Notes under the pieces: model-generated
Seen by the model: only the letters and a program-made list of their open reading frames with translations
What the model was told of the DNA's origin: nothing
Database searches by the model: none
Translations under genes and position numbers: made by a program
In this document: piece by piece, positions 43,976-54,221 of the stretch
Numbering within the stretch: the stretch's first letter is position 1
Layout of the letters: each line of letters opens with the position of its first letter
Source: an uncultured Kineothrix sp.
Lineage (GTDB): Bacteria > Bacillota > Clostridia > Lachnospirales > Lachnospiraceae
DNA length: 64,000 nucleotides
Assembly (NCBI GenBank): GCA_910588855.1
Contig: CAJUSR010000002.1
Span: forward strand, 124,001-188,000
Reading direction: 5' to 3'

Positions 43976-44474
43976 TCCTTTGTTCGCTCGACTCCAGCCT
44001 TTGGTTTATTTTGAGTATTACCGGATAAAGGAAAATGGTAATAAATGTGGTATAAACGATTTCTGGCAGGATAATATGGACAAAATAATAGCCGATATTG
44101 AATTTTGCCCTCATTAAAAACAATAAGATATAGCAGATGATACCATAAAACAAATCGCTGACAGTAATCAATACCATAGGAAGTTTGATATCCTCCGGAT
44201 AAAAAATTCGGTTGAATTTCCCATTGGTGTAGCCGATATACATGTAAAGCAGGGCATAAAAACCAAGGACTTCCCCAAAAAAGATATCAATGAAAAAGCC
44301 GCTGAAAAAACCAATCAGCAAGCCGCTTTTTTCTCCCCTCATGAAACCGAAAGATGCCGTTAAGACAATCATTAGGTTTGGTACGATATTTCCGAAAGCA
44401 AGTGCATGGAATACGGTACTCTGCAGTAAAAAGCAGATAAAAACCAATAGTGTGACTACAATCTTTCTTTTCAA
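43956..44474 (-). CDS. mreD: Rod shape-determining protein MreD
   Basis: 172 aa, about five membrane helices. MKRKIVVTLLVFICFLLQSTVF and GEKSGLLIGFFSGFFIDIFFGEVLGFYALLYMYIGY are typical. Bridges MreC and the PBP2/RodA complex. Start is TTG with GGAAGGGG upstream. Confidence 0.9.
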   Translation of the reverse strand: MKRKIVVTLLVFICFLLQSTVFHALAFGNIVPNLMIVLTASFGFMRGEKSGLLIGFFSGFFIDIFFGEVLGFYALLYMYIGYTNGKFNRIFYPEDIKLPMVLITVSDLFYGIICYILLFLMRAKFNIGYYFVHIILPEIVYTTFITIFLYPVILKINQRLESSEQRSAKKFV

Positions 44475-44489
44475 TCCCGCTACCCCTTC

Positions 44490-45359
44490 CTATTCTTCCA
44501 TTGACTGCTTCAATTGCCGGATGACAAGAACTTCTTCCAAATGTTCAAAATCCACTGCCGGGGTAAGCTGGCCCGATTTCGTGATATTATTGGCGTCTAC
44601 TTCCAGGGAACTGATATATCCAATCAATATGTTAGGCAGATATTTGGGGCTGATATTGGAGGTTACAATTTTATCCCCTTCCACAACTTTGCCGGCGCTG
44701 TCTACCAGTTTTTCAAATTTTATGACACCGCTCCCGTAAAGCTCCAGATCGCCGGACACTACCAGATAATCGGAAGTTGCCAATACTTTGCCGCTTACAT
44801 TGGAATTATCCGCAATAATGGAGGTTACTTTAGACCAGTTCGGGCCTACATCTGCAATACGGCCTACCAACCCGCCTCCTGCGATAACATTCATATCTAT
44901 GGCAATCCCATCTTCCTCCCCTTTGTCGATGACGAAAGAATGGAACCAATTTCCGGTATCTTTGGCGATAATCCGGGCGCCTACTTTTTCATAGCCTTCG
45001 TACTGGGAATCTAACTGGTACAGCTCCCTTAAAGTAGAAAGTTCATACCGCTCCTGCTGCAGGATTGTGTTTTCCATCGTCAAATCATCAATTTTGGCCT
45101 TTAAAGACTCGTTTTCCGAAAGCAGGGAACGAATCTGCACCAGTTCTTCCGAACGATTCGACAGCCATCCGCCTACGGAGCTGATTCCTTTTTCAAAAGG
45201 GATGATGGCATACCCTACCGCAGTGTTAAGGGCGCCGCTGAATATATTTGTATTGAATGTGAGGATGATAGCACCCGCACAAATAATCGTTAAAATAAAA
45301 AGGAGATATTTACTTGGTAATGTAAACTTCTCTCCTTTTCTTTTTACTATTGGACTCAT
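44490..45359 (-). CDS. mreC: Rod shape-determining protein MreC
   Basis: 289 aa. N-terminal helix (LLFILTIICAGAIILTF), coiled coil (LVQIRSLLSENESLKAKIDDLTMENTILQQERYEL), and beta domains with ARIIAKDTGNWFHSFVIDKGEEDGI and GGGLVGRIADVG. Extracytoplasmic scaffold that activates PBP2. ATG overlaps the mreB stop codon. Confidence 0.95.
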   Translation of the reverse strand: MSPIVKRKGEKFTLPSKYLLFILTIICAGAIILTFNTNIFSGALNTAVGYAIIPFEKGISSVGGWLSNRSEELVQIRSLLSENESLKAKIDDLTMENTILQQERYELSTLRELYQLDSQYEGYEKVGARIIAKDTGNWFHSFVIDKGEEDGIAIDMNVIAGGGLVGRIADVGPNWSKVTSIIADNSNVSGKVLATSDYLVVSGDLELYGSGVIKFEKLVDSAGKVVEGDKIVTSNISPKYLPNILIGYISSLEVDANNITKSGQLTPAVDFEHLEEVLVIRQLKQSMEE

Positions 45360-46366
45360 TTACCCATTCCTTCAACCGCATATGCTACCGATTTATAGTT
45401 ATCATCTTTAATGACTTTTGCAAGGCCTAAAGCAACGCTGCTCATGGGATTTTCTGAAAGCTGGACTTTCAGCCCGGTTCCGCTGCTCAGAAGTTCCGCA
45501 AGATGGTTTACTTGGGATGCGCCCCCGGTAAGATAAACCCCATGCCTGTAAATATCGGCTGCCAATTCCGGAGGGGTCCTTTCCAGAATGACTTTGACGT
45601 TATCAATGATGGTATTGAAATTCTCTGTCAGGCATTCATCCACAAGCGGAGTCGGGATTTCCCGTTCTACCGGCAGCCCGGTCACGATATCCCTGCCGTA
45701 TACGACGGCGGACTTGCCTGCATTTTCTAAATCTTTTAAGGAAATCTTTACATTTTCCGCGGTCTTTCCGCCTACAATCAAACTGAACTCCCGCCGGATA
45801 GCAGAACGGATGGCGTCGTCAAATTTCTGGCCGCCCACTTTTATCAGCCTGCTTAAAACAATGCCGCCAAGAGAAAGGATGGATATTTCCGTAGTATCAT
45901 AACCTACATTTACAACCAGCACCCCTTGCGAATTTTTTACATCAATATCAAGCCCAAGACCGTCTGCTACTGCCTTTTCTACCACCATAACCCTTTTTGC
46001 CTTTATATTGGCATCTCTGACTAAATCGTAGAAGGCCCTTTTTTCCACATCCGTTACATCTGTAGGAACCGCAATATAATAATCGGCAGGCTTTATATTG
46101 TTTTTGCATATATCGCCGATAAAATATTTGACCAGCGTTTCCATATTTTTGATATCTGCAATCACCCCGTTGCTTAAGGGGTAGGAAATATGGATATTCC
46201 CCGGCGCTTTTTCGTGCATTTCAAAAGCGGAATTGCCGTATGCGAACAGCGTGTTCTTATTTTCAATGGCAATCATGTTTTTCTCAATGGTTACCGTATC
46301 GTCATTTCTGCTGTAAATTTTGATATTGCTCGTTCCTAAATCAATACCGAATGAATTGTTTCCCAA
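45356..46366 (-). CDS. mreB: MreB-like actin homologue (divergent)
   Basis: 336 aa. GIDLGTSNIKIYSRND is the phosphate-1 motif, and GGQKFDDAIRSAIRREFSLIVGGKTAE and GRDIVTGLP are MreB-specific. Phosphate-2 is altered: where MreB reads DIGGGTTE this reads NVGYDTTE, and the adenosine motif is TGGAS instead of TGGGA. So nucleotide binding or hydrolysis may differ from standard MreB. Start is TTG. Operon position before mreC makes the scaffold role secure. Confidence 0.88.
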   Translation of the reverse strand: MGNNSFGIDLGTSNIKIYSRNDDTVTIEKNMIAIENKNTLFAYGNSAFEMHEKAPGNIHISYPLSNGVIADIKNMETLVKYFIGDICKNNIKPADYYIAVPTDVTDVEKRAFYDLVRDANIKAKRVMVVEKAVADGLGLDIDVKNSQGVLVVNVGYDTTEISILSLGGIVLSRLIKVGGQKFDDAIRSAIRREFSLIVGGKTAENVKISLKDLENAGKSAVVYGRDIVTGLPVEREIPTPLVDECLTENFNTIIDNVKVILERTPPELAADIYRHGVYLTGGASQVNHLAELLSSGTGLKVQLSENPMSSVALGLAKVIKDDNYKSVAYAVEGMGK

Positions 46367-46382
46367 AGTGATAAACCCCTTT

Positions 46383-47072
46383 CTATAGTAACCCAGCTTC
46401 TTTGAAGCTTATATATTTGTTATCCCCAATAATGATATGATCTATAAGCGGAATATCTATCATGCCGCCTATTTCTTTGATATCGTCCGTAACTTTCATG
46501 TCCTGCCTGCTGGGGGCAGGATCTCCGCTGGGATGGTTATGCAGAAGCATAATATGCACGGCTTCTTTTTTCAGCGCTGCGATAAAAACTTCCCTTGGGG
46601 AAAGGAGGGATGCGCTGACGGTGCCTACGGACAGCACCTCTTCCCCTAGCAGCTGCGCTTTATTATCCAACATGAGAAGGAGTACCCGTTCTTTCTTTTC
46701 ATGGCGCAGCTTTTCCATATAATATTTTGCCACGGAAGAAGGGTTTAAAAACTGTAGTTCCTTCTTGGCGGTGGCCATAGCCATCCGCATGGATAATTCC
46801 GCAAGGCATTTGAGCTTTACTGCTTTTACCTGACCCACACCTTTAATCCCCATCAACTCTTCTACCGTCACATAATACAATCCGCTTAAGCCATGTTCGT
46901 TGACAGAGGGAAGGGATAAAATTTCCCGGCCGATTTCCACAGGTTTATGATCCTTTGTGCCTGTCCGTACAATGATGGCGAGAAGCTCTGCTTCCGTCAA
47001 TGAATGGGAACCGAGCCGCAGAAACTTTTCGTATGGCATGTCGTTTTCTGCCGTATAGCTTTCTTTGTTCAT
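46383..47072 (-). CDS. radC: RadC family JAB-domain protein
   Basis: About 229 aa. A helix-hairpin-helix region (LSGLYYVTVEELMGIKGVGQVKAVKLKCL) precedes the JAB/MPN domain with HNHPSGDPAPSRQD and a catalytic Glu in LLGEEVLSVG. The original DNA repair assignment was withdrawn; function remains open. ATG 47072 gives a family-like start; the frame extends 11 codons to ATG 47105 without a better RBS. First gene of the mre/min operon, a common linkage. Confidence 0.92.
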   Translation of the reverse strand: MNKESYTAENDMPYEKFLRLGSHSLTEAELLAIIVRTGTKDHKPVEIGREILSLPSVNEHGLSGLYYVTVEELMGIKGVGQVKAVKLKCLAELSMRMAMATAKKELQFLNPSSVAKYYMEKLRHEKKERVLLLMLDNKAQLLGEEVLSVGTVSASLLSPREVFIAALKKEAVHIMLLHNHPSGDPAPSRQDMKVTDDIKEIGGMIDIPLIDHIIIGDNKYISFKEAGLL

Positions 47073-47231
47073 TTTCCACACTTTCCCATTTGCTTCTCCG
47101 GGCATAGGGAACTAACATTCATATTATCACACATTACATTTTATGTATATAAATTTCCATTAATTTTTTCCAAACTTTTCTTGAAGAAAGGATTTATTAT
47201 CCTATTTTCAGACAAAATATGGCGGCAGTAT

Positions 47232-48530
47232 TTACAACAATAATTTATGGTAAGGGATTACTTTATCGTCTAATAATTGCTGCAAAGACTTCATAATGCC
47301 GAATTTGGCATGGTTCCATGTCAGCCCTCCCTGGAAATAGACTGCATAGGGTGGCTTAATCGGCCCGTCAGCGGACAATTCGATGGATGACCCGGAAACA
47401 AAAGCCCCGGCCGCCATGATAACTTTGCTGTCATATCCGGGCATATCCCACGGTTCCGGAGTAACAAAGCTGTCTACCGGCGCGGCTGCCTGAATCCCCT
47501 TGCAAAAAGCGATAACGCCTTCCGGGGAGCCGAAAGTGATGGCTTGGATAATATCGTGCCGTTCTTCCTTTCCTTCCGGAACTACGGCGAACCCTAAGTT
47601 TTCGTAAAGCCCGGCGGCAAAGATAGCGCCTTTCAAAGCGCCTGCCGTAACAGTGGGGGCCAAAAACAAGCCCTGGTAAAGGGAGGGGAGAATCCCCAAA
47701 GAAGCACCTACTTCTTTTGCCAGCCCGGGTGAAGTCAAGCGGCAGGCGGCATGTTCCACACATTCTTTTTTTCCGGCAATATATCCGCCCGTAGGGGCCA
47801 GGCCGCCTCCCGGGTTTTTAATTAAGGAGCCCACAACCATATCCGCTCCGGCTTCTGCCGGCTCTGTCCGTTCTACAAATTCTCCGTAGCAGTTATCTAC
47901 CATACAGATGATATCCGGCTTTAATTTTTTCAAAAAGGCAATCAGCTCCCATATTTTTTGGACAGATAAGGTGGGTCTTGTCTGATAGCCTTTGGAGCGT
48001 TGTATGGTAGCCAGCTTTGTTCTGCTGTTTACGGCCTGTTTTATTTTTTCATAATCAAAGCTTCCGTCCGCCAGCAAATCCACTTGCCGGTAAGTAATGC
48101 CATATTCCGCCAGGGAACCTTTGGCGGGGCGGATACCGATGACTTCTTCCAATGTGTCATAAGGCTTGCCGACAGGGGAAAGCAGTTCATCCCCCGGTCT
48201 TAGGCAACTGGCAAGCGCCAAGGCAAGGGCATGGGTTCCGCAGGTAATCTGCGGACGGACAAGGGCGTCTTCCGTATGGAAGATATTGGCATATACCGTT
48301 TCCAGAGTATCCCTTCCCAAATCATTGTACCCATATCCTGTCGTTCCAAGAAGGCAGGCTTCGCTTACTTTTGCTTCCTGCATGGCTTTAATTACTTTCA
48401 GTTGGTTATATTCTGCCGTATGGTCAATCCGGGCAAACCGTTCTTCTAACCCTTTGAGGATATGTTCCCCATAGGCCAATACTTCCTTGGAAATTCCAAG
48501 GGATTCATAGATTTTGTTTATTTCCGACAT
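47232..48530 (-). CDS. YnbB-type PLP-dependent lyase (methionine gamma-lyase / aluminium resistance family)
   Basis: 432 aa Cys/Met-metabolism-like fold. The PLP Lys is in VVGSLIKNPGGGLAPTGGYI; CMVDNCYGEF holds the pyridine-contacting Asp; GTHALALALASCLRPGDELLSP binds phosphate. Proteins of this group are labelled aluminium resistance protein or methionine gamma-lyase family; substrate unproven. Last gene of miaB-mutS-mutL-miaA-ynbB, a conserved Firmicutes order. RBS GAGGGA. Confidence 0.9.
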   Translation of the reverse strand: MSEINKIYESLGISKEVLAYGEHILKGLEERFARIDHTAEYNQLKVIKAMQEAKVSEACLLGTTGYGYNDLGRDTLETVYANIFHTEDALVRPQITCGTHALALALASCLRPGDELLSPVGKPYDTLEEVIGIRPAKGSLAEYGITYRQVDLLADGSFDYEKIKQAVNSRTKLATIQRSKGYQTRPTLSVQKIWELIAFLKKLKPDIICMVDNCYGEFVERTEPAEAGADMVVGSLIKNPGGGLAPTGGYIAGKKECVEHAACRLTSPGLAKEVGASLGILPSLYQGLFLAPTVTAGALKGAIFAAGLYENLGFAVVPEGKEERHDIIQAITFGSPEGVIAFCKGIQAAAPVDSFVTPEPWDMPGYDSKVIMAAGAFVSGSSIELSADGPIKPPYAVYFQGGLTWNHAKFGIMKSLQQLLDDKVIPYHKLLL

Positions 48531-48545
48531 AATTTCCCTCTTTTG

Positions 48546-49520
48546 CTATATTATTGCGCAGATTCCTTTCTTTTCCAGTTTTTCCAACATAAAGGCGAGG
48601 ATGCCTTCTTCCAAGTTGCGGGCATCTAATCCAAATTCGTTTTTGGGTACCCAGATAACATCCTTTTCACGCCGGAACCAGGTAAGCTGCCTCTTGGCAA
48701 AGTGTCTGGTATCCCTTTTAATTAAGTAGATGGCTTCTTCCAAAGAAATTTCCCCGTCCAGAAACCGCAGGGTTTCTTTGTAGCCTAGCCCTTGCATGGA
48801 TACCATTTCTTTTTGGCATCCCATCCGTTTTAAACGTTCTACCTCTTCCACTAAACCATCCGTTATCATTTTATCCACACGGGCATCTATTTTTTTGTAC
48901 AAGGTATCCCTGTCGTCGGTTAGGACAAAATAACAGGCGTGGTAAGCGGCCTCCTTTTTCCTTTCCGTTTCGTTATGTGCTGATATTTTCTCTCCGGTCA
49001 TTTTATAAAATTCCAATGCCCGGATGACCCGTTTGACATTGTTTGCATGGATAGATAATGCGGATGGTTCATCGATTTCTTTGAGCATCCCATGAAGATA
49101 GGCGTTCCCTTTTTGGGCTGCCAGGTTTTCCAGTTCTTTTCGGTAGGAGGTATCTTCTTCATTTTCCGTGAAGTCAATATCATATAAGACGGCTTGGATA
49201 TAAAAGCCGGTACCGCCCGTTAAAATAGGGATATGTCCCCTTTCATAAATCTTTTGTATGCACTCTTTTGCCAGTTTTTGAAATATTGCTACATTAAAAT
49301 CTTCCCAGGGGTCCAAAATGTCAATTAGGTGATGGCGCACATCCTGCATTTCATCCGGGCGTATTTTTGCGGAACCGATATCCATATGCCGGTATACTTG
49401 CATGGAATCTGCGGAAATGATTTCACCTCCTACCGCTTTTGCCAATTGGATGGATAATGCAGTTTTCCCTACTGCCGTAGGCCCTGTTAAAATAATAAAT
49501 GGCTTTTTTTCTCCCGTCAT
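48546..49520 (-). CDS. miaA: tRNA dimethylallyltransferase
   Basis: 324 aa. Prenylates A37 of UNN-reading tRNAs. P-loop GPTAVGKTALSIQLA, SADSMQVYRHMDIGSAK, PHLI-like HHLIDILDP, and a C-terminal RQLTWFRRE tRNA-binding segment. Its product is the substrate of MiaB, encoded four genes upstream in the same operon. Confidence 0.97.
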   Translation of the reverse strand: MTGEKKPFIILTGPTAVGKTALSIQLAKAVGGEIISADSMQVYRHMDIGSAKIRPDEMQDVRHHLIDILDPWEDFNVAIFQKLAKECIQKIYERGHIPILTGGTGFYIQAVLYDIDFTENEEDTSYRKELENLAAQKGNAYLHGMLKEIDEPSALSIHANNVKRVIRALEFYKMTGEKISAHNETERKKEAAYHACYFVLTDDRDTLYKKIDARVDKMITDGLVEEVERLKRMGCQKEMVSMQGLGYKETLRFLDGEISLEEAIYLIKRDTRHFAKRQLTWFRREKDVIWVPKNEFGLDARNLEEGILAFMLEKLEKKGICAII

Positions 49521-49523
49521 AGA

Positions 49524-51461
49524 TTATACAATCCTTTTAAACTTTTTTTCCAATTCATATTTGCTCATGGAAATAATGGTAGGCCTTCCGTGGGGGCAAT
49601 GGTAAGGGTCTTCCAATGTAAGCAGTTCATCAATTAAGGCTTCCATTCCCGATGTACCAAAAGCCATGTTTCCCTTCACAGCCGCTTTACACGCCATAGA
49701 AGCAATCTTTTGCCGGATAATGTCCGGGGTGCCTTTGATTGGCCCTTCTGACAGTTCATCCAGCAATTCGGTAAACAGACGGTCTTCGCTGCATCCGTAC
49801 AAATCGGTAGGCACGCTGCGGATGGCATATTCATTGCCGCCGAAGGCTTCTATTTCAAAACCCATTTCCGAAAAGAAATTTTTGTATTCTTTGCATACGC
49901 TTTCTTCTTTTCCGGAGAGCGTAACGACAATGGGCGGGTTCAGCATCTGGGATTGTACCTGCTGGTTTTCCAGTTGCTTTATGAGCCTTTCGTATTTTAC
50001 TTTTTCATGGGCGGCATGTTGGTCTATGATAAAAAGTTTGTCTTGAAAAGCTACCAGCCAATAAGTATCAAAAATCTGCCCCATAATATGGTGCTGCTTT
50101 TTGGCTTCCTGAGTGAGCATTTTTTCCTCAAAGAAGTTTATTTGTACAGGTGGTTGCTCCGGTGTCTCTGTAAAAGAAGGCGTTGCATTTGCCGAAACGA
50201 CATTTGCGAAGGTGCTTTCTTCTGCTTTTGGATGTATTTTTTCCCTGTTGTCAACGAAAAAATTGTCCTCCTCATCAACGGGTACCGAATATATGGCAGA
50301 CATTGTTTCTTCTGCGGCAATTTTCTGCGACACCTGTTTTTCCAATCCACTTTCTTCCCGGGCTATCCGTACCGCTTCAAAAGGTTCCGGGATTGCCCTT
50401 ACAGGGGGTGTTAGCGTTTCTTTTCCCTTTTTCTTTTCTTCTGCCTCTTGTAAAGAAATGGCCGGAATCAGTTCCAGCGTATGCAAGGTTTCCCGTATAT
50501 TCTGCTCAATAAAATCATATAATTTCATCCGGTTGGTGAACCGCACTTCCATTTTAGTAGGGTGGACATTGACATCAATTTCTTCGGATTCGATATGGAA
50601 ATGCAATACGGCAAAAGGAAATTTATGCTGCATGACATACTTGCGGTAACCTTCTTCAATAGCTTTACCAATCAGGCTGCTTTTGATAAAACGCCCGTTG
50701 ACAAAATAAATTTCAAAGTTCCGGTTTGCGCGGTTAATTTCCGGACGGCCTAAAAAACCATGCATATGGATGCCCTCTTTTTGGATATCGATGGGCACCA
50801 GTGCATTGGAAACATCTTTCCCATAAATGCGGTAAATGATTTCCTGTAAATTCCCATTCCCCGATGTATGGAAACGAAGCTGCCCATTGTTCATATATTT
50901 AAAAGATATCTGCGGATTGGACATGGCCATATGTTCCATTAAATCGGAAATATATCCGCCCTCAGTTTGAGGGTGCTTTAAAAATTTTTTTCTGACAGGT
51001 GTATTAAAAAAAAGGTTCCGGACTATAATTGTGGTGCCTTCCGGCGCCCCCACCTCTTCGGTCTCCACTTCTTGCCCGCCTTCGATAAGATAACGGATTC
51101 CGGTCAAATCCTCTTTTGTCTTCGTTATCAGTTCCATGCGGGATACGGCGGCAATACTGGAAAGGGCTTCTCCACGGAACCCAAGGCTGACGATGCGGGA
51201 AAGGTCGTCTGCCGTACGGATTTTGCTTGTAGCATGTCGCAGAAAAGCGAGAGGAACCTGCTCCTTATCGATGCCGCATCCATTGTCCGTAACCCGAAGG
51301 AGGGAAATGCCCCCTTCCTTAATTTCTACGGTTATCGCCGTAGCTTTTGCATCCACTGCATTTTCCAGCAGCTCTTTTACAACGCTGGAAGGCCGTTCCA
51401 CTACTTCCCCGGCGGCAATTTTATCTATGGTTTCTTTGCTTAATACTTGAATTTGAGCCAT
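49524..51461 (-). CDS. mutL: DNA mismatch repair protein MutL
   Basis: 645 aa. N-terminal GHKL ATPase: IAAGEVVERPSSVVKELLENAVDA, DNGCGI, RHATSKI, GFRGEALSSI. Then a low-complexity linker and the C-terminal dimerisation/endonuclease domain with DQHAAHEKVKYERL, ACKAAVKG and CPHGRPT, the metal-binding motifs of a nicking MutL as in species lacking MutH. Starts 4 bp after mutS. Confidence 0.98.
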   Translation of the reverse strand: MAQIQVLSKETIDKIAAGEVVERPSSVVKELLENAVDAKATAITVEIKEGGISLLRVTDNGCGIDKEQVPLAFLRHATSKIRTADDLSRIVSLGFRGEALSSIAAVSRMELITKTKEDLTGIRYLIEGGQEVETEEVGAPEGTTIIVRNLFFNTPVRKKFLKHPQTEGGYISDLMEHMAMSNPQISFKYMNNGQLRFHTSGNGNLQEIIYRIYGKDVSNALVPIDIQKEGIHMHGFLGRPEINRANRNFEIYFVNGRFIKSSLIGKAIEEGYRKYVMQHKFPFAVLHFHIESEEIDVNVHPTKMEVRFTNRMKLYDFIEQNIRETLHTLELIPAISLQEAEEKKKGKETLTPPVRAIPEPFEAVRIAREESGLEKQVSQKIAAEETMSAIYSVPVDEEDNFFVDNREKIHPKAEESTFANVVSANATPSFTETPEQPPVQINFFEEKMLTQEAKKQHHIMGQIFDTYWLVAFQDKLFIIDQHAAHEKVKYERLIKQLENQQVQSQMLNPPIVVTLSGKEESVCKEYKNFFSEMGFEIEAFGGNEYAIRSVPTDLYGCSEDRLFTELLDELSEGPIKGTPDIIRQKIASMACKAAVKGNMAFGTSGMEALIDELLTLEDPYHCPHGRPTIISMSKYELEKKFKRIV

Positions 51462-51464
51462 ATG

Positions 51465-54137
51465 TTACTCCCCGTTGCCCGCAGTGCCCTGCCAGCGGTT
51501 TTTCAGTTTATTTTGCAGCCTGTATAAAGTATTCAGTGCATCTAAGGGCGTTAAAGTCGTAATATTGATTTCTTGCAGTTCTTTTAGCACATCCTCGTCG
51601 CTGACCGTATCGAAGAGGGAAATCTGCTCCAAATCCACCTCATCGTATGTTTTTTTCGGTGTTTTTTTATCCGTCCGGTTGTCCACTACAATGCTTTGCA
51701 CTTTTTCGATAATATCGTTATCGCTTAGTTGCTCTACGATTTCTTTTGCGCGGTCGATTACCATATCCGGCACACCTGCCAATTTGGCTACTTGTATCCC
51801 ATAGCTTTTATCTGCACCGCCTTTGACGATTTTACGTAAAAATACAATGTCATCGCCTTTTTCTTTTACGGCGATGCAATAATTATTTACATTATTCATC
51901 TTCCCTTCCAGCTCGGTCAGCTCATGGTAATGGGTAGCAAATAAGGTCTTTGCCCCCAGATATTTCCGGTTGCTGATATGCTCAATTACTGCCCAGGCAA
52001 TGCTTAATCCGTCAAACGTAGAGGTTCCTCTTCCGATTTCGTCCAAAACAAGGAGGCTTTTCGGTGTGGCATTGCGCAGGATATTGGCAACTTCGTTCAT
52101 TTCTACCATAAAGGTGCTTTGCCCGCTGGCCAAATCGTCGGAGGCGCCAACTCTTGTAAAAATCCGGTCCACAATGCCGATGTCGGCATCCTTTGCCGGA
52201 ACAAAGCTTCCGATTTGCGCCATAAGGACAATCAGGGCCGTTTGCCGCATGTATGTGGATTTGCCCGCCATATTCGGCCCGGTAATGACCGCAATACAGT
52301 TTTTGTTATTGTCTAAGAAAGTATCATTGGCAATAAACATTTCATTCACAATCATCTGTTCCACAACAGGATGCCGGCCGTCTTTAATATGGATAACTCC
52401 TTTTTCGTTCATCTTCGGGCGGATATATTGGTTCCGTTCCGCCACAAGGGACAAGGAGGCAAAAACATCTAAGGCAGCGATTGCCTTTGCCGTTTTTTGT
52501 ATCCGTTCAATTTCGCCCGCAATGGTATCGCGGACACGGCAGAAAATGTCATATTCCAGAGAGTATAGCTTATCTTCCGCATTTAATATGGTATCTTCCA
52601 ATTCCTTCAGCTTAGGGGTCGTGAACCGCTCTGCATTGGACAGGGTTTGTTTCCTCACATAATCTTCCGGTACCATATTAAGGTAGGAATTGGTCACTTC
52701 AAAATAATAGCCGAACACTTTATTGAATTTGATTCTTAAGTTTTTAATCCCTGTCCGCTCCCTGTCTTCCCCTTCCAAAGCTGCCAACCAGTTTTTGCCC
52801 TCTGTTTTGGCATGGCGCAGGTTATCCACCGTAGCATCAAAACCGTCTTGGATGATTCCGCCTTCCCGCACCTGAATCGGCGGGTCCGCCACAATGGAAC
52901 GGTCAATCAGGGAAAAGATATCGGCAAGCCCGTCAATCTCTTCTTCTATTTTCTGAAGCAGCCTACAATCCAAATCGCGCAGTACCGTTTTGATGTGAGG
53001 CAGCATTTCCAACGAATTGCGGAAAGCAATCAAATCCCTTGGGTTGGCAGTTTTGTAGCTGACCTTGCCAAGAAGCCGTTCCAAATCATAAACAGGGTTT
53101 AAATATTCTCTGATTTCATCCCGTGCTACGGAATGGTGGCACAAAGTATCTACCGCATCCTGTCTCATAAGGATTTCCTCTAAATTAACAAGAGGCTGTT
53201 CCATATAACTTCTCAGTGTTCTGGCGCCCATTGCCGTTTTTGTCTTGTCCAAAACCCATAGCAAGGAGCCTCTTTTTTGTTTTTCCCTAAGCGTTTCCGT
53301 CAGTTCCAGGTTCCTTCTGGTGGAACTGTCAAGAAGCATATACTTGTTTGTCAAATACGGGTACAAATGTGTAAAATGAGATAAGGAATTTTTTTGTGTA
53401 TCGTATAAATATTGCAGCAATGCCCCTGCGGCCGTCATGCCTACCGGAAAGTCCTCAATGCCAAGCCCTGTTAAGACGTGGACATGGAAATGGCGCATCA
53501 GGCATTTCCTGCATGCGTCGTCGTCGAAATAGTGGGCTTCCAAAGGATATATGGCAATGCCAAGGCGGTTGCGCAAATCATCAATGTCCAGTCCGCTGAC
53601 AAGGAAAGCATCGTTACAGATAATTTCGGAAGGTAAATATTTATTCACTTCGTCCATGAGCTTACGACCGTCTTCGACTTCCGTTAGGTAATAATCCCCT
53701 GTGGTCACATCCGCCACGGAAATCCCTATTTTATTCGGGAAATAAGCGATGCTCATGAGGAAATTGTTTTTTGTCTCCTCCAACGATTGGACATTCAAAT
53801 TCGTTCCGGGAGTCACAATACGGGTTACCTCCCGTTTTACCAGCCCCTTTGCCTGCTTGGGGTCTTCTACCTGTTCACAGATGGCAACTTTATAGCCCTT
53901 GGAAACCAGTTTTGTCAAATAGCCATCCACAGCATGATAAGGGATGCCGCACATGGGCGCCCGTTCTTCCAGACCGCAGTTTTTTCCGGTTAGGGTGATT
54001 TCCAATTCTTTGGAGGCAGTCAAGGCATCTTCAAAGAACATTTCATAAAAGTCTCCCAGCCGATAAAAAAGAATACAGTCCTTGTATTCTTTTTTCGTTT
54101 CCATGTATTGTTGCATCATAGGCGTCAATTCTGCCAC
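51465..54137 (-). CDS. mutS: DNA mismatch repair protein MutS
   Basis: 890 aa, full length. Mismatch-reading FYRLGDFYEMFFEDA (Phe-x-Glu) at about 25-35, lever and clamp domains, then ATPase with Walker A TGPNMAGKSTYMRQ (about 620), LDEIGRGTSTFDG and ATHYHELTELE. GTG start with AGAGGAA upstream. Confidence 0.98.
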   Translation of the reverse strand: MAELTPMMQQYMETKKEYKDCILFYRLGDFYEMFFEDALTASKELEITLTGKNCGLEERAPMCGIPYHAVDGYLTKLVSKGYKVAICEQVEDPKQAKGLVKREVTRIVTPGTNLNVQSLEETKNNFLMSIAYFPNKIGISVADVTTGDYYLTEVEDGRKLMDEVNKYLPSEIICNDAFLVSGLDIDDLRNRLGIAIYPLEAHYFDDDACRKCLMRHFHVHVLTGLGIEDFPVGMTAAGALLQYLYDTQKNSLSHFTHLYPYLTNKYMLLDSSTRRNLELTETLREKQKRGSLLWVLDKTKTAMGARTLRSYMEQPLVNLEEILMRQDAVDTLCHHSVARDEIREYLNPVYDLERLLGKVSYKTANPRDLIAFRNSLEMLPHIKTVLRDLDCRLLQKIEEEIDGLADIFSLIDRSIVADPPIQVREGGIIQDGFDATVDNLRHAKTEGKNWLAALEGEDRERTGIKNLRIKFNKVFGYYFEVTNSYLNMVPEDYVRKQTLSNAERFTTPKLKELEDTILNAEDKLYSLEYDIFCRVRDTIAGEIERIQKTAKAIAALDVFASLSLVAERNQYIRPKMNEKGVIHIKDGRHPVVEQMIVNEMFIANDTFLDNNKNCIAVITGPNMAGKSTYMRQTALIVLMAQIGSFVPAKDADIGIVDRIFTRVGASDDLASGQSTFMVEMNEVANILRNATPKSLLVLDEIGRGTSTFDGLSIAWAVIEHISNRKYLGAKTLFATHYHELTELEGKMNNVNNYCIAVKEKGDDIVFLRKIVKGGADKSYGIQVAKLAGVPDMVIDRAKEIVEQLSDNDIIEKVQSIVVDNRTDKKTPKKTYDEVDLEQISLFDTVSDEDVLKELQEINITTLTPLDALNTLYRLQNKLKNRWQGTAGNGE

Positions 54138-54221
54138 TTTTACTTCCTCTGCTTTTCTTTAGAATCATATATATATTGGGTATCCATTCATAATATAACA
54201 CAAAATATTGGGTTTGTAAAA

